Shown: positions 16,816 through 25,573, counted from the stretch's first letter. The stretch: 64,000 bases of DNA from Caulobacter endophyticus (GCF_003116815.1 NZ_QDKQ01000033.1:86765-150764); one strand, 5' to 3'. Notes: generated from the sequence alone by a model not told the origin. A program made the numbers and translations.

Positions 16816-18225
16816 TCAGTTCGGGTCGGAATTGCCCGCCAGCGCCCACGAGAAGTCGGCGTGGGTGTTGCTGGTCGTGAAGTAGAGCGGGTCGCTGAAG
16901 AACGCGATCGGCTTCTTGTAGTCGGCCGGATAGGGCGCGTTGCCGGCCGTAATCACCGCCACGCCGTGGCAGCTCATGCAGTTGGAGGTGATGCCGGCGG
17001 GGATGCCGGTGCTGGTCTCCAGATAGGGGTTGAAGCAGACGGTCATGGTCGAACCGCCCTGGGTGGTCGTCTGGTCGTAGGCGGTGCAGGTGGCGTAATT
17101 GGTCCACGGGCCGGTCAGGCTGGCCGGCTGGCCCTGCTTGCTGCCCGGGAAGCCGTTCGGCGTGTCGGCGCCCGGCTGCCACCAGAAGGTCTGCCAGGTC
17201 CAGAACGGGATTTCCTTGCTGTTGACGTGCATGGCCTGCAGCACGGCGAAGTCGCCGGCCACGGCCGCGTCGGCGCCGGTCAGGCCGTTGGCGGTGTTGT
17301 AGTCCTGGGCCTCGGCGGCGCTGAGCTTGACCGAATAGAAGGTGCTCATCGGAGCCCACAGGAAGGTCTTGCAGGCGCCCGGATCGCGGATGCTGGCGAT
17401 CTCGCGCGGGGTGGCCGGACGCACCGGACCCTGGCCCGTCGGCGCCACCAGCACGCAGGTGGTCCAGGTCTGGGGCTCGGGGTTCTGGGCGTTGGTCGAG
17501 GCCGCCGGCCCCTGCCACAGCGGCTGCGGGGTCAGGCCCTTGGCGTGGACCAGGCCGAACACGGGCTTCAGCTCGATTCCGCGCACCGGGAATTCCTGCA
17601 CGCCGCGGTCCGGGGGCGTCGTGCCCGCCGGCCACGAGGTGTTCAGCTTCTGCATGTCCGAGGTGCTGGAGTAGCGGTAGGACACGCCGCCCGGACCCGG
17701 ATGCGAGCCGTCGAGGAAGGTCGCCGCCTCGGGGCTGAACTTGTTGAACGAGGTCACCGTGGTGTCGAACTTGGCCGGGGTGATCCCGCCGCGACCATGG
17801 TGGAACTGGTTGGGCTGCTGGAAGACGCGCAGCTTGCGCGGGGCGGCCACGCGCTGGGCCACCGTCGTAGCGGCGGCGGCCACGGTTCCGGCCGGCGCCG
17901 CGGGCGGGAAGACGTCGCTGGTGCCGGCCCAGGTTTCCCAGATCGGCAGCGACTGGCCGTTGAACGACTGGCCCGAGGGCTGGGCCATGGCCTGCCAGAT
18001 CTGCCAGGCGTGGTTGCGCATCGCGGCCGTATCGGCGCTGGCGATCCAGCCGTTGATGGTCGCGGCGGCCACCGGATAGTCGGCCGTCGTCGGCAGCGGC
18101 ACCGGCGTGATGACGGCGACGTCGAGCAGCGCCTCGGTCTTGGGCGCCGGCGGCGCCTTATCGCAGCCGGCCAGGCCGGCGCACAGCGCGGCGGCCGCGG
18201 CCGTCGCAATCGCGATCTTCCTCAT
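16816..18225 (-). CDS. Lipoprotein with C-terminal CxxCH haem-binding motif
   Basis: A 469-residue protein with a lipoprotein signal (hydrophobic residues 4-19, lipobox LAGC with acylated Cys at about 21). Near the C-terminus NCMSCHGVA supplies a single c-type haem attachment site (C416-x2-C419-H420); a second axial ligand is not assignable. The body is rich in Trp, Thr and Pro with no recognised domain. It is probably periplasm-facing at the inner or outer membrane. It could be a cytochrome-containing oxidoreductase partner, but no redox neighbours are present. ATG has a strong GGAAGGGGA site; a longer in-frame start at 18267 would spoil the signal peptide. Confidence 0.7.
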   Translation of the reverse strand: MRKIAIATAAAAALCAGLAGCDKAPPAPKTEALLDVAVITPVPLPTTADYPVAAATINGWIASADTAAMRNHAWQIWQAMAQPSGQSFNGQSLPIWETWAGTSDVFPPAAPAGTVAAAATTVAQRVAAPRKLRVFQQPNQFHHGRGGITPAKFDTTVTSFNKFSPEAATFLDGSHPGPGGVSYRYSSTSDMQKLNTSWPAGTTPPDRGVQEFPVRGIELKPVFGLVHAKGLTPQPLWQGPAASTNAQNPEPQTWTTCVLVAPTGQGPVRPATPREIASIRDPGACKTFLWAPMSTFYSVKLSAAEAQDYNTANGLTGADAAVAGDFAVLQAMHVNSKEIPFWTWQTFWWQPGADTPNGFPGSKQGQPASLTGPWTNYATCTAYDQTTTQGGSTMTVCFNPYLETSTGIPAGITSNCMSCHGVAVITAGNAPYPADYKKPIAFFSDPLYFTTSNTHADFSWALAGNSDPN

Positions 18226-18474
18226 GGGTGGTCCCCTTCCCCGGCGCGGTGTTGCAGGCCGCGCCATCGGCGCATCCTAGACCATAGACGCGCCTCAAGG
18301 TTGTGAATTTACGCACCACGACCTCAGGAGAAAAATGCTCGTCGTCCGAAAAATTTCCAACATGAACGAATTCTGTCGAACGACCTGACGGCCCGGTTCA
18401 GCTTCGGCCTGCGATGGTGCGTCTCACGGGGCCGACGGCTCCGAACCAATCATACGGGACGAAAGACCACCGCC

Positions 18475-19050
18475 ATGCAAAAGACCAACAAGATCAAGAC
18501 TATCGGCCTGACCATCGCCGCCGCCGCCACCGCCCTCACCATAGCCTCGGCCCCCGCCGCCAATGCCGTCGAACAGCGCCTGGGCGGCGTCGTCGGCTGC
18601 GACGCCTCGGGCAAGAAGCAGGAGACCGGCGCCCTGATCGGCGGCCTGCTGGGCGCCGTCGCCGGCTCCAACCTGGCCAAGAACGACCGCGGGACGGGCA
18701 CCGCCATCGGCGCCGTCGTCGGCGCGGGCGCGGGGTCCTACGTCGGTTGCAGCATGCAGAAGAAGCAGGCCGCCAACGACGTCGGCGGCGCCTACAAGAC
18801 CAGCAACGGCATCAAGATCTCGCACAACGTCGACTCCGCGCCGATGACCAAGGTCAACGGCAAGTACGTCGCCCGCTCGACCCTGAACCTGCGCGCCTCG
18901 GCCTCGACCCGCGGCCAGCGCGTCGGCTCGGTGGTCGCCGGCGAGACCTTCCAGGCCCTGGGCCGCACCAGCGACGGCCAGTGGATCCTGGTCGGCCAGA
19001 ACGGCGTCGGCGTCGGCTACGTCTCCAGCGCCTACGTCTACCGCGCTTAA
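18475..19050 (+). CDS. Exported glycine-zipper and bacterial SH3 domain protein
   Basis: A 191-residue protein: signal peptide (residues 8-30, cleavage near ANA-VE), a glycine-zipper segment at about 50-95 (ALIGGLLGAVAGS ... AIGAVVGAGAGSYVG), and a C-terminal SH3-type domain (RSTLNLRASASTRGQ ... GYVSSAYVY) that usually binds cell-wall peptides. It is likely an envelope structural protein. It is monocistronic: a strong terminator follows 50 bases after its stop. Confidence 0.85.
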   Translation: MQKTNKIKTIGLTIAAAATALTIASAPAANAVEQRLGGVVGCDASGKKQETGALIGGLLGAVAGSNLAKNDRGTGTAIGAVVGAGAGSYVGCSMQKKQAANDVGGAYKTSNGIKISHNVDSAPMTKVNGKYVARSTLNLRASASTRGQRVGSVVAGETFQALGRTSDGQWILVGQNGVGVGYVSSAYVYRA

Positions 19051-19099
19051 GCGAGGTTCGGGGCGCGCTCCCCAACCCCCGTCCCCGCGCGCTCCGTGC

Positions 19100-19134
19100 A
19101 AGCCCGCCTGGTCCCCCGACCAGGCGGGCTTTTC
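19100..19134 (+). terminator. Intrinsic terminator of the SH3-domain gene
   Basis: A 14-bp stem (AAGCCCGCCTGGTC / GACCAGGCGGGCTT) with a short C-rich loop is followed by a T-run. Confidence 0.85.
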
Positions 19135-19175
19135 GTTGCGCCGCCTCGTGCTAGATTGAACCACGAGGGGGACAG

Positions 19176-19592
19176 ATGGGCATCATTCGTCGGCTTGCAC
19201 TGCCGCTACTTTGGACGCTCGCCGCGATCGCAGTCTGGCTGTCGTCGCCCAACGCCTTCGCCCAGGACGGCATGGCCGGACATTACGTCCTCAGCCTGTC
19301 GGGCATGCTGCTGGCCTTCGCGGCCGCCTATACGGCCCTTGCCATTGGTAGAGCCAACTTCCACGCTTGGTTGGGCTATGGCCATCTCTCGCTGACCGCT
19401 GGCGGCGCTCTGCTGATAGTCACGCCCAACGTCGTGGTGTCCTTGCCAATGGATCCAGACGCCCGCTTGGCGCTGTGGAACACCGTCTCCTCGATCGGCT
19501 ACCTGATGACGCTCGCCGGCTTGATCGCCTTCGTGATCGTGTTGATCGACACCTGGCGGCGACGCTCCGGCCCGCTCACCCCAGCGCGCTGA
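19176..19592 (+). CDS. Small four-helix membrane protein, unknown
   Basis: A 138-residue hydrophobic protein with an N-terminal signal-like helix (residues 7-28, FAQ cleavage site possible) and three further helices at about 38-58, 68-90 and 105-125, ending in a basic tail RRR. Start ATG with GAGGGGG upstream. It overlaps the convergent CPBP gene by 17 bases at the 3' ends. I do not recognise a family. Confidence 0.65.
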   Translation: MGIIRRLALPLLWTLAAIAVWLSSPNAFAQDGMAGHYVLSLSGMLLAFAAAYTALAIGRANFHAWLGYGHLSLTAGGALLIVTPNVVVSLPMDPDARLALWNTVSSIGYLMTLAGLIAFVIVLIDTWRRRSGPLTPAR

Positions 19593-20367
19593 CCCCGCCC
19601 AGCCAGGTCTGCCACGCCACCACGAAGCCGCCATGCAGCAGCACCGCCGGCCACAGCGATCCCGTGCGCAGCCGCATCAGGGCGCAGGCCAGGCCCAGGA
19701 TCGCCGTGCAGACCAGAAAGTCCCAGCGCAGGAACGTCGTCGCGTGCGGCAGGAAGGTCAGGGTCTCGAACGGGTGCCAGGCGACGTAGAGCCCGGTCGA
19801 GACGGCGATCCACAGCACCGGCCGTCTGGTCTCGTCGCGGCCGGGCAGCAGCACGCCGCGAAAGGGGATTTCCTCGCCCAGCGCCGGGATCAGCCACACG
19901 GTCAGCAGCCGCAGCGGCAGGCCCGGCGCGGTGTCGGTCAGGCGGTAGAGGCCGGTCCAAAAGCCGATGGCGGACATCAGCGCCCCACAGGCCAGGGCGA
20001 CCAGGGCGCACCACCGCCAGCCGGCCGCGTCGGGCAGGGTTTTCAGCACTGTGGCCAGGCGTCTTTTCAGGCCGCCTGACGGCCGCGCCGCCTCCCGCGA
20101 TTGACGCTCCCGGACCTGCGACAGACGGGCGACCACGGCCTCCACCGCCGGCTCCGAGCCTTCGATCGACAGGCCCATGTAGGTCTCGGCCTCGACGACA
20201 AGCGGGCCGTGGGATGTCTCCCATTCCTCGTGCGAGATATCCTGTGATCCGCCGACGCCAGACCAGCGGTCCTTCAGGGTCGCGCCGCTCTCCAGCAGCG
20301 CCATGAGCAAGGCGGCCCGCAGATCGCTGTCATACTCCTCGCCAAGGACCCGCTTCAGCTGCGCCAC
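19576..20367 (-). CDS. CPBP-family intramembrane metalloprotease with N-terminal soluble domain
   Basis: About 263 residues. The C-terminal ~180 residues are membrane-embedded and hold CPBP (Abi/CAAX) motifs: ALGEEIPFRGVL (EExxxR), a histidine in VAWHPFET and a late LLHGG. The first ~85 residues are soluble and unassigned (EEYDSDLRAALLMALLESG). The family covers CAAX-like proteases and proteins for bacteriocin immunity. The GTG start at 20367 lies inside the end of the Rieske gene (13-base overlap), so translation is probably coupled; a later in-frame ATG exists. Why it accompanies an oxygenase is unclear. Confidence 0.65.
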   Translation of the reverse strand: MAQLKRVLGEEYDSDLRAALLMALLESGATLKDRWSGVGGSQDISHEEWETSHGPLVVEAETYMGLSIEGSEPAVEAVVARLSQVRERQSREAARPSGGLKRRLATVLKTLPDAAGWRWCALVALACGALMSAIGFWTGLYRLTDTAPGLPLRLLTVWLIPALGEEIPFRGVLLPGRDETRRPVLWIAVSTGLYVAWHPFETLTFLPHATTFLRWDFLVCTAILGLACALMRLRTGSLWPAVLLHGGFVVAWQTWLGGVSALG

Positions 20368-21473
20368 TTCAGCGTGGTTTCCTTGACCGGATTGACGAAC
20401 GGGCGGCCCTCGGCCCGGCTGGCGGTCCATTCGCGCTTGAGCTGCTGGTACCACTTGGCCTGGGTGTCGGCATCGTCGATCCAGATCAGGGCCGGGTCGT
20501 ATTTCAGCCCTTCGTTCTGCAGGTTCACCATGCGGCCGTCCTGGCGCAGGAACTCGCGGGCGAAGGGGGCGATCAGGGCGCGGAAGGCCATTACCGGATG
20601 GTCCGACCAGATCAGCTGGCTGATGCGCGTATTGGTCTCGTTCAGCGGCGTCAGGCAGGTCAGGGCCAGCACCTGACGCCTGCCCACCACGATGTGCTCC
20701 CAGCGATAGCCGGGCAGGCGGAAGGTGATCTCGATCTCCGGCGCGCCGCCCAGGATGTCGTACAGCCGGTTGGCCTTGCTGCGGCCGTGGCGGCGCATGA
20801 CGAAGCCCTCGGGCGAGGGCGCGAACACCTTGGTCTTCTCCGACTGGCGCTTGGACGAGCGGGCCCACCAGGCCTCGTGCACATAGGGCGCGTGGGTCGG
20901 GTCCATCAGCCCGACCACAGCATGGTCCATGTGGGTCTCGAAGATCATCGAGTCGACGATCTTGGCGTCGCCGCCCACCACGCCGGGGAACGACGGCGGC
21001 GGCTCGGGCGGCTCGCCGTCGAAGCGCGGGTCGGCGCTGATCCAGACGAACACCATCCCCTGGCTCTCGGCGGCCGGATAGCGCCGCACGCGGATGCGCG
21101 AGACCTCCAGGCTCTGGTCGCTGGTCAGCGACGGGATCGAGGCGCAGACGCCGTCCGAGCCGAACCGCCAGCCGTGATAAGGGCATTCGACGCTGGAGCG
21201 GCCGTCGGCCTCCTGGGTCAGCTTGCCGCCGGAAAGGGGCGCGGCGCGGTGCGGGCAGACGTCGCGGATCGCGAACACCTTGCCGTCCTTGCCCCGGCTG
21301 ACCAGCACCGGCTCGCCGAGAATCTCGTAGCGGACCAGCTTGCCGGTCTTCACCTCGCGCGACAGGGCCGCGTAATACCAGGCGTCGAACAGGAAGCCCT
21401 TGCCGAACTTGGCGGGCGGGGCCTTGGCGGTCTTGGTCGCGGCGGGTGCGTCGTCAGCGGGCATGAGAGTCAC
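20355..21473 (-). CDS. Rieske [2Fe-2S] aromatic oxygenase, alpha subunit
   Basis: A 372-residue protein with Rieske ligands C73-x-H75 and C97-x2-H100 (CPHRAAPL ... CPYHGW), and a mononuclear iron region MDHAVVGLMDPTHAPYVH. The layout resembles alpha-only oxygenases of the phthalate/vanillate demethylase type or cell-wall sterol oxygenases. The electron donor is not encoded nearby. It is not closely similar to the Rieske protein at 8.3 kb in the iron-site region. GTG at 21473 or ATG at 21464 are both possible. Confidence 0.82.
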   Translation of the reverse strand: MTLMPADDAPAATKTAKAPPAKFGKGFLFDAWYYAALSREVKTGKLVRYEILGEPVLVSRGKDGKVFAIRDVCPHRAAPLSGGKLTQEADGRSSVECPYHGWRFGSDGVCASIPSLTSDQSLEVSRIRVRRYPAAESQGMVFVWISADPRFDGEPPEPPPSFPGVVGGDAKIVDSMIFETHMDHAVVGLMDPTHAPYVHEAWWARSSKRQSEKTKVFAPSPEGFVMRRHGRSKANRLYDILGGAPEIEITFRLPGYRWEHIVVGRRQVLALTCLTPLNETNTRISQLIWSDHPVMAFRALIAPFAREFLRQDGRMVNLQNEGLKYDPALIWIDDADTQAKWYQQLKREWTASRAEGRPFVNPVKETTLKWRS

Positions 21474-21493
21474 TGGAGGGAGAGCGAGGGTTC

Positions 21494-21751
21494 TTACGAC
21501 GCCCTGTTCAGCGCGTCGCCCTCCATTGGCGCCGCGTCAGGCGCACGGTCCAGGAAATCGATCAAATCCGCCGGCTTCGACTGCCCGGCGCGCCGAGAGA
21601 GAAAATTTGCGGCAGTCTCCACGACACCGATTTTTTCCGCGACGGCTACCGCGATCCATTGGTTGAGGGACACGCCGTCGGCCTTGGCGAGACGCTCGGC
21701 GGCCGTTTTCACAGACCGGGGCAACTTCAGTGGATAGGCGGCCTTGGTCAT
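21494..21751 (-). CDS. HicB-like/ribbon-helix-helix antitoxin of the PIN module
   Basis: An 85-residue protein. AAYPLKLPRSVKTAAERLAKADGVSLNQWIAVAVAEKIG is a ribbon-helix-helix pattern: a short beta strand followed by two helices, typical of antitoxins of the HicB-like type. The C-terminal Asp-rich tail (DLIDFLDRAPDAA) could plug the toxin. Its ATG overlaps the PIN gene stop by 4 bases, toxin gene first. Likely autoregulates the pair. Confidence 0.8.
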   Translation of the reverse strand: MTKAAYPLKLPRSVKTAAERLAKADGVSLNQWIAVAVAEKIGVVETAANFLSRRAGQSKPADLIDFLDRAPDAAPMEGDALNRAS

Positions 21752-22170
21752 CCTTCCAACTCCTTCAGAAATTCGCCAGGCGTCATGACACGCAGGGAAA
21801 ACGCCTTCGCCGCCGCGAAGTCCCTAACGTTATGGGTCACGAGCGCATCGGCGTAGCCATTGACCGCCGCCTCAAGCACCATTTCGTCACCCGGATCGCG
21901 CAGTTGGGGCCGCCAACGGAAATGACATTCCACCGCCTGCGCAGCGCTGGCGAAAGCAGCCAGGAAGCCATCCACGGCATCGAGATCAAAGCCGTGAGCA
22001 GCTACCTGCTCGGGGCGCTTGAGCACATCCTCGTACTCGAGAAACAGCGCCGGCGAGACCAGCGGCTTCACCCTTTCCATCGCCACATGCCGCAACAGTG
22101 CGTTGCTGGCGCCCAAGCGGCTACGCAAGGCGGCGACGAGGACGGACGTGTCGAGCACCACTCGATGCAT
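21748..22170 (-). CDS. PIN-domain RNase toxin
   Basis: A 140-residue PIN domain. The acidic metal-binding residues are D7 (VVLDTSV), E45/E47 (LFLEYEDVL), D92/D95 (RDPGDEM) and D117 (THNVRDF). It belongs to the group of putative PIN-family toxins with long helix 3-4 region. It would cleave RNA when free of the downstream ribbon-helix-helix antitoxin. The start lies just upstream of an AT-rich stretch (ATATCTCATAGGATATCAC) that probably holds the promoter and operator. Confidence 0.85.
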   Translation of the reverse strand: MHRVVLDTSVLVAALRSRLGASNALLRHVAMERVKPLVSPALFLEYEDVLKRPEQVAAHGFDLDAVDGFLAAFASAAQAVECHFRWRPQLRDPGDEMVLEAAVNGYADALVTHNVRDFAAAKAFSLRVMTPGEFLKELEG

Positions 22171-22203
22171 ATCTCATAGGATATCACATGGACGGGAGAA
22201 AAC

Positions 22204-23670
22204 CTACCGCCCCGCCGTCTCCACCAGGCGCTGGTAGAACCGCACCATCTCTTCCAGGTTGGCCAGGGTCATGTGCTCGTTGGTGCCGTGGATCATCTTT
22301 GTGCCGTCCATCGACAGCCGGATCGGCTGGAAGCGGTAGATGTCGTCGGCGATCGGCGACATGAAGCGGCTGTCGCTGGCGGCGATCATCAGGCCGGGGG
22401 CGACGGGGGCGCTGCTTTCGTCGCCGGCCAGGGCGGCCAGGGTCTTCCAGGCGTCAGAGGTGGTCGAAGACACGGCCGAGGGCTCGTTGGGCGGACGGTC
22501 CCAGGCGAAGGTCACCGGCAGGTCGCCCGTCGCCGCCTTGGCCCGGGCCAGCACGTCGGCCGAGGTGTCGCCCGGCGCGATGCGGTAGTTGATCCAGGCC
22601 GTGGCGTCCTGCGGCAGGACGTTCTCCTTTGGAGATCCCTTCAGCATGGTCGGCGCGATCGTCGTGTGCAGCATGGCCGCGCCCGCCGGGCTCCTGGCCG
22701 TTTCCTTGATCAGCAGCGGCGAGAACAGCCAGGTGTTGGCCGCCGCCATCTTCAGGGTCGGCGAGGCCTCGGGCGCCAGAGCCTGCAGCATCTGGGCGCC
22801 CGGCCCCTCGAACTTCATCGGGAACGGCTTGCCGGCGATGGCCAGCACGGCCTTGGACAGGGTGGTGACGCCGGTCTGCTCGGGCGGGGTCGAGGAGTGG
22901 CCGCCGGCAGCGGGCGCGGTGACCTTCAGCGTGGCGTAGCCCTTCTCGGCGGTGGCGATGATCGCCGCCGGGCCCTTGGTCACCGGATGGTTCTCGACCA
23001 CCACCATGCCCTCGTCGAGCACGAACCAGGCCTTGACTCCGCGCGCCTTCAGCGTCGCGGCCACGGCCCGGGCGCCGGCTCCGCCGACCTCCTCGTCATG
23101 GCCGCTGGCGATGATCACGGTGCGCTTGGGGACGAAGCCGCCGGCCGCCAGGCCCTCGACCGCCTCGAACAGGCCGATCAGCGAGCCCTTGTCATCGATC
23201 GCGCCCCGGCCCCAGACCGCGCCCTCGGCGATCACCCCGCCGAACGGGGGATGCTTCCAGTCCTTCTCGGTGCCGGACGTCACCGGCACCACGTCCTGGT
23301 GGGCCATCAGCACCAGCGGCGGCAGCGAAGGGTCCGACCCCGTCCAGGTGTAGATCAGGGCGTGGCCGCCCACGACCTCGCGTGTCATGGCCTTGTGGGC
23401 GGCGGGATAGGTCGCCTGCAGCCAGGCGTGCAGGGCGTCCCATTGGGAAAGATCGTTCTGAGCGGCGTCCTGGTGGCTGACCGTCTGGAAGCGGATCGCC
23501 TGTCCCAGATGCTCGGCGGCCCTGGCCGCATCGAAGGGCCGGGCGGCCGCCAGCGGGACCTGTCCTGGCTGGGCCGGCGCCCTGAAGGTCGCGGTGCGCA
23601 CCACGACCACACCGGCCAGCACCGCCAGCACGCCGACCGATCCCAGCGCAACCTTGCTCTTCCACCCCAT
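22204..23670 (-). CDS. M20-family carboxypeptidase (PM20D1/CPS1-like), membrane-anchored
   Basis: A 488-residue metallopeptidase with an N-terminal signal anchor (residues 7-26). Metal motifs: MAHQDVVPV (H, D), GRGAIDDKG (bridging D), GHDEEVGG (catalytic and metal E), and a late HGTNEHM histidine. The closest architecture is carboxypeptidase S or PM20D1, which hydrolyse dipeptides or N-acyl amino acids. It acts in the periplasm if the anchor orientation is N-in. A 29-bp palindrome lies ~60 bases upstream of its start and may control it. Confidence 0.85.
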   Translation of the reverse strand: MGWKSKVALGSVGVLAVLAGVVVVRTATFRAPAQPGQVPLAAARPFDAARAAEHLGQAIRFQTVSHQDAAQNDLSQWDALHAWLQATYPAAHKAMTREVVGGHALIYTWTGSDPSLPPLVLMAHQDVVPVTSGTEKDWKHPPFGGVIAEGAVWGRGAIDDKGSLIGLFEAVEGLAAGGFVPKRTVIIASGHDEEVGGAGARAVAATLKARGVKAWFVLDEGMVVVENHPVTKGPAAIIATAEKGYATLKVTAPAAGGHSSTPPEQTGVTTLSKAVLAIAGKPFPMKFEGPGAQMLQALAPEASPTLKMAAANTWLFSPLLIKETARSPAGAAMLHTTIAPTMLKGSPKENVLPQDATAWINYRIAPGDTSADVLARAKAATGDLPVTFAWDRPPNEPSAVSSTTSDAWKTLAALAGDESSAPVAPGLMIAASDSRFMSPIADDIYRFQPIRLSMDGTKMIHGTNEHMTLANLEEMVRFYQRLVETAGR

Positions 23671-23732
23671 GACGCCCCTCCGCCGATGTCCAGGACACCG
23701 ACTGTGCGACGGGGTGGGGCGGTTGCCAAGAC

Positions 23733-23761
23733 CTATTTCGATACGTGACGTATCGAAATAG
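23733..23761. promoter_or_regulatory. 29-bp perfect palindrome, candidate TetR-type operator
   Basis: CTATTTCGATACGT, one central G, then its exact reverse complement: 14-bp arms, AT-richer than the surroundings. It lies between the stop of the DUF2188 gene and the start of the M20 peptidase gene, both on the minus strand. There is no T-run, so a repressor operator for the peptidase is more likely than a terminator. No regulator gene is adjacent. Confidence 0.6.
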
Positions 23762-23764
23762 TCC

Positions 23765-24004
23765 TCAGCCCTTCACGTGCGTGGTCGGGCGGTCGTGGCC
23801 GTCGGACAGTTCCTCGCGCCACTGGCCGCGGTCGTCCTCGTAGGTGATGCCGACCGTATCGCCCGCCACCTTCTGCTCGCCGGCCACGCGCTTGGCCGCG
23901 GCCAGGGCGGCGTCGTGGGTCGGGAACGTCTCGGAGAACACGGCGCCCAGCTTGTAGGCCCAGCCGCCGTCGTGCTCGACGATGGTGTAGGTGATGTCGG
24001 TCAT
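23765..24004 (-). CDS. DUF2188-like small protein
   Basis: A 79-residue protein: YTIVEHDGGWAYKLG, then a helix THDAALAAAKRVAGEQ, then a strand-rich end. This compact beta-alpha-beta pattern resembles DUF2188, small proteins of unknown role. The ATG at 24004 has GAAGGAG at the right distance; an in-frame upstream extension lacks support. It is 99 bases downstream of ccr on the same strand. Confidence 0.7.
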   Translation of the reverse strand: MTDITYTIVEHDGGWAYKLGAVFSETFPTHDAALAAAKRVAGEQKVAGDTVGITYEDDRGQWREELSDGHDRPTTHVKG

Positions 24005-24103
24005 GGAGAACTCCTTCGGTCTCGAAACTGAAGGGATAAGGGCCTGGTTCCGGGCCGGCGTCTTTGACGGGGAGGCGGCTTTTTGTGTCCGCGCCCCCAA
24101 TCG

Positions 24104-25384
24104 TCACCCCTGCCCGCTCAGCTCCAGCACCTCCTCGAAGGTGCGAAGGCCCGGCCGCTGGGCGCAGACCAGAACGCCCATGTTTCCGGGCAGGTGCTGG
24201 TTGGCCAGCATCTTCTCGTGGGCGGCGGGGATCTGGTCCCAGGGGAACACTTCCGACAGGCAGGGGTCCACGCGGCGGTCGATGACCAGCTGGTTGGCGG
24301 CGCTGGCCTGCATCAGGTTGGCGAAGTGGGACCCCTGCACGCGCTTCTGGCGCATCCACAGGAAGCGCGCGTCCATGGTCAGGTTGAAGCCGCTGGTGCC
24401 CGCGCAGATGGCGACCATGCCGCCGCGCTTGACCACGAACACGCTGACCGGAAAGGTCGACTCCCCCGGGTGCTCGAACACCAGGTCGACGTCCTTGTTG
24501 CCCGTGATCTGCCAGATGGCTTTGCCGAACTTGCGGCTCTCCTTCATGTAGTCGGCGAACTCGGGGCCGTTGACTTTGGGCAGTTGGCCCCAGCAGTCGA
24601 ACTCCTTGCGGTTCAGCACCGCCTTGGCGCCCATCGACAGCACGAACTCGCGCTTGTCGTCGTCGCTGACGACGCCGATGGCGTTGGCTCCCGCCACGGC
24701 CGCCAGCTGCACGGCGAAGACGCCGAGGCCCCCGGAAGCGCCCCAGACCAGCACGTTCTGGCCGGGCTTCAGCTCATGCGGCTTGTGGCCGAACAGCATG
24801 CGGTAGGCGGTGGCGAGGGTGAGAGTGTAGCAGGCCGCCTCTTCCCAGGTCAGGTGACGGGGGCGCGGCATCAGCTGGCGCGACTGCACGCGGGCGAACT
24901 GGGCGAAGCTGCCGTCGGGCGTCTCGTAACCCCAGATGCGCTGGCTGGACGAGTACATCGGGTCGCCGCCGTTGCACTCCTCGTCGTCGCCGTCGTCCTG
25001 ATTGCAGTGGATGACGACCTCGTCGCCCAGCTTCCAGCGCTTCACCTTGGCGCCCACCGCCCAGACGATGCCGGAGGCGTCGGAACCGGCGATGTGGAAG
25101 GGATGCTTGTGGCCGTCCAGCGGGCTGATCGGCTCGCCGAGCGCGGCCCAGATGCCGTTGTAGTTGACGCCGGCGGCCATCACGAGGACCAGCACCTCGT
25201 CCTCGCCGATCTCCCAGGTGGGAACCACTTCGACTTGCATGGCGCTGGACGGCGCGCCGTGCCGCTCCTTGCGGATCGTCCAGGCGTACATCGACTTGGG
25301 CACATGGAACGGCGGCGGGATCTCGCCGATCTCGTACAGGTCCTTCACGGCCGGGCCGGCCGTCTCGAGGGTCGCGGTCGTCAT
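24104..25384 (-). CDS. ccr: Crotonyl-CoA carboxylase/reductase
   Basis: A 426-residue zinc-independent medium-chain reductase. It converts crotonyl-CoA, CO2 and NADPH to (2S)-ethylmalonyl-CoA, the committing step of the ethylmalonyl-CoA pathway. The sequence shows IPPPFHVPKSMYAWTIRKERHG at the N-terminus, AAGVNYNGIWAALGEP, the characteristic insert HCNQDDGDDEECNGGDPM, and the NADPH fold VWGASGGLGVFA. The length and that insert distinguish Ccr from plain enoyl reductases. GGGGAG precedes the ATG. It is divergent from a crotonase-like gene. Confidence 0.94.
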   Translation of the reverse strand: MTTATLETAGPAVKDLYEIGEIPPPFHVPKSMYAWTIRKERHGAPSSAMQVEVVPTWEIGEDEVLVLVMAAGVNYNGIWAALGEPISPLDGHKHPFHIAGSDASGIVWAVGAKVKRWKLGDEVVIHCNQDDGDDEECNGGDPMYSSSQRIWGYETPDGSFAQFARVQSRQLMPRPRHLTWEEAACYTLTLATAYRMLFGHKPHELKPGQNVLVWGASGGLGVFAVQLAAVAGANAIGVVSDDDKREFVLSMGAKAVLNRKEFDCWGQLPKVNGPEFADYMKESRKFGKAIWQITGNKDVDLVFEHPGESTFPVSVFVVKRGGMVAICAGTSGFNLTMDARFLWMRQKRVQGSHFANLMQASAANQLVIDRRVDPCLSEVFPWDQIPAAHEKMLANQHLPGNMGVLVCAQRPGLRTFEEVLELSGQG

Positions 25385-25573
25385 CTCACTCCCCGGCTCT
25401 TCGGCGCTGCAACATGAACGCCGGACTGGCTGTTTGCGCTCCGCGGTACGGTTCGGCGCGTGAGAAAAATGCGCCGCCGGCCCGTCGTTCTTATCGTGTT
25501 CTCCGGCCACGCTCGGCAGGCTGGTATGGGCGAGGCTGAGACAAGGCTTCCGATCTGGCAAGCAGAATCCTTG

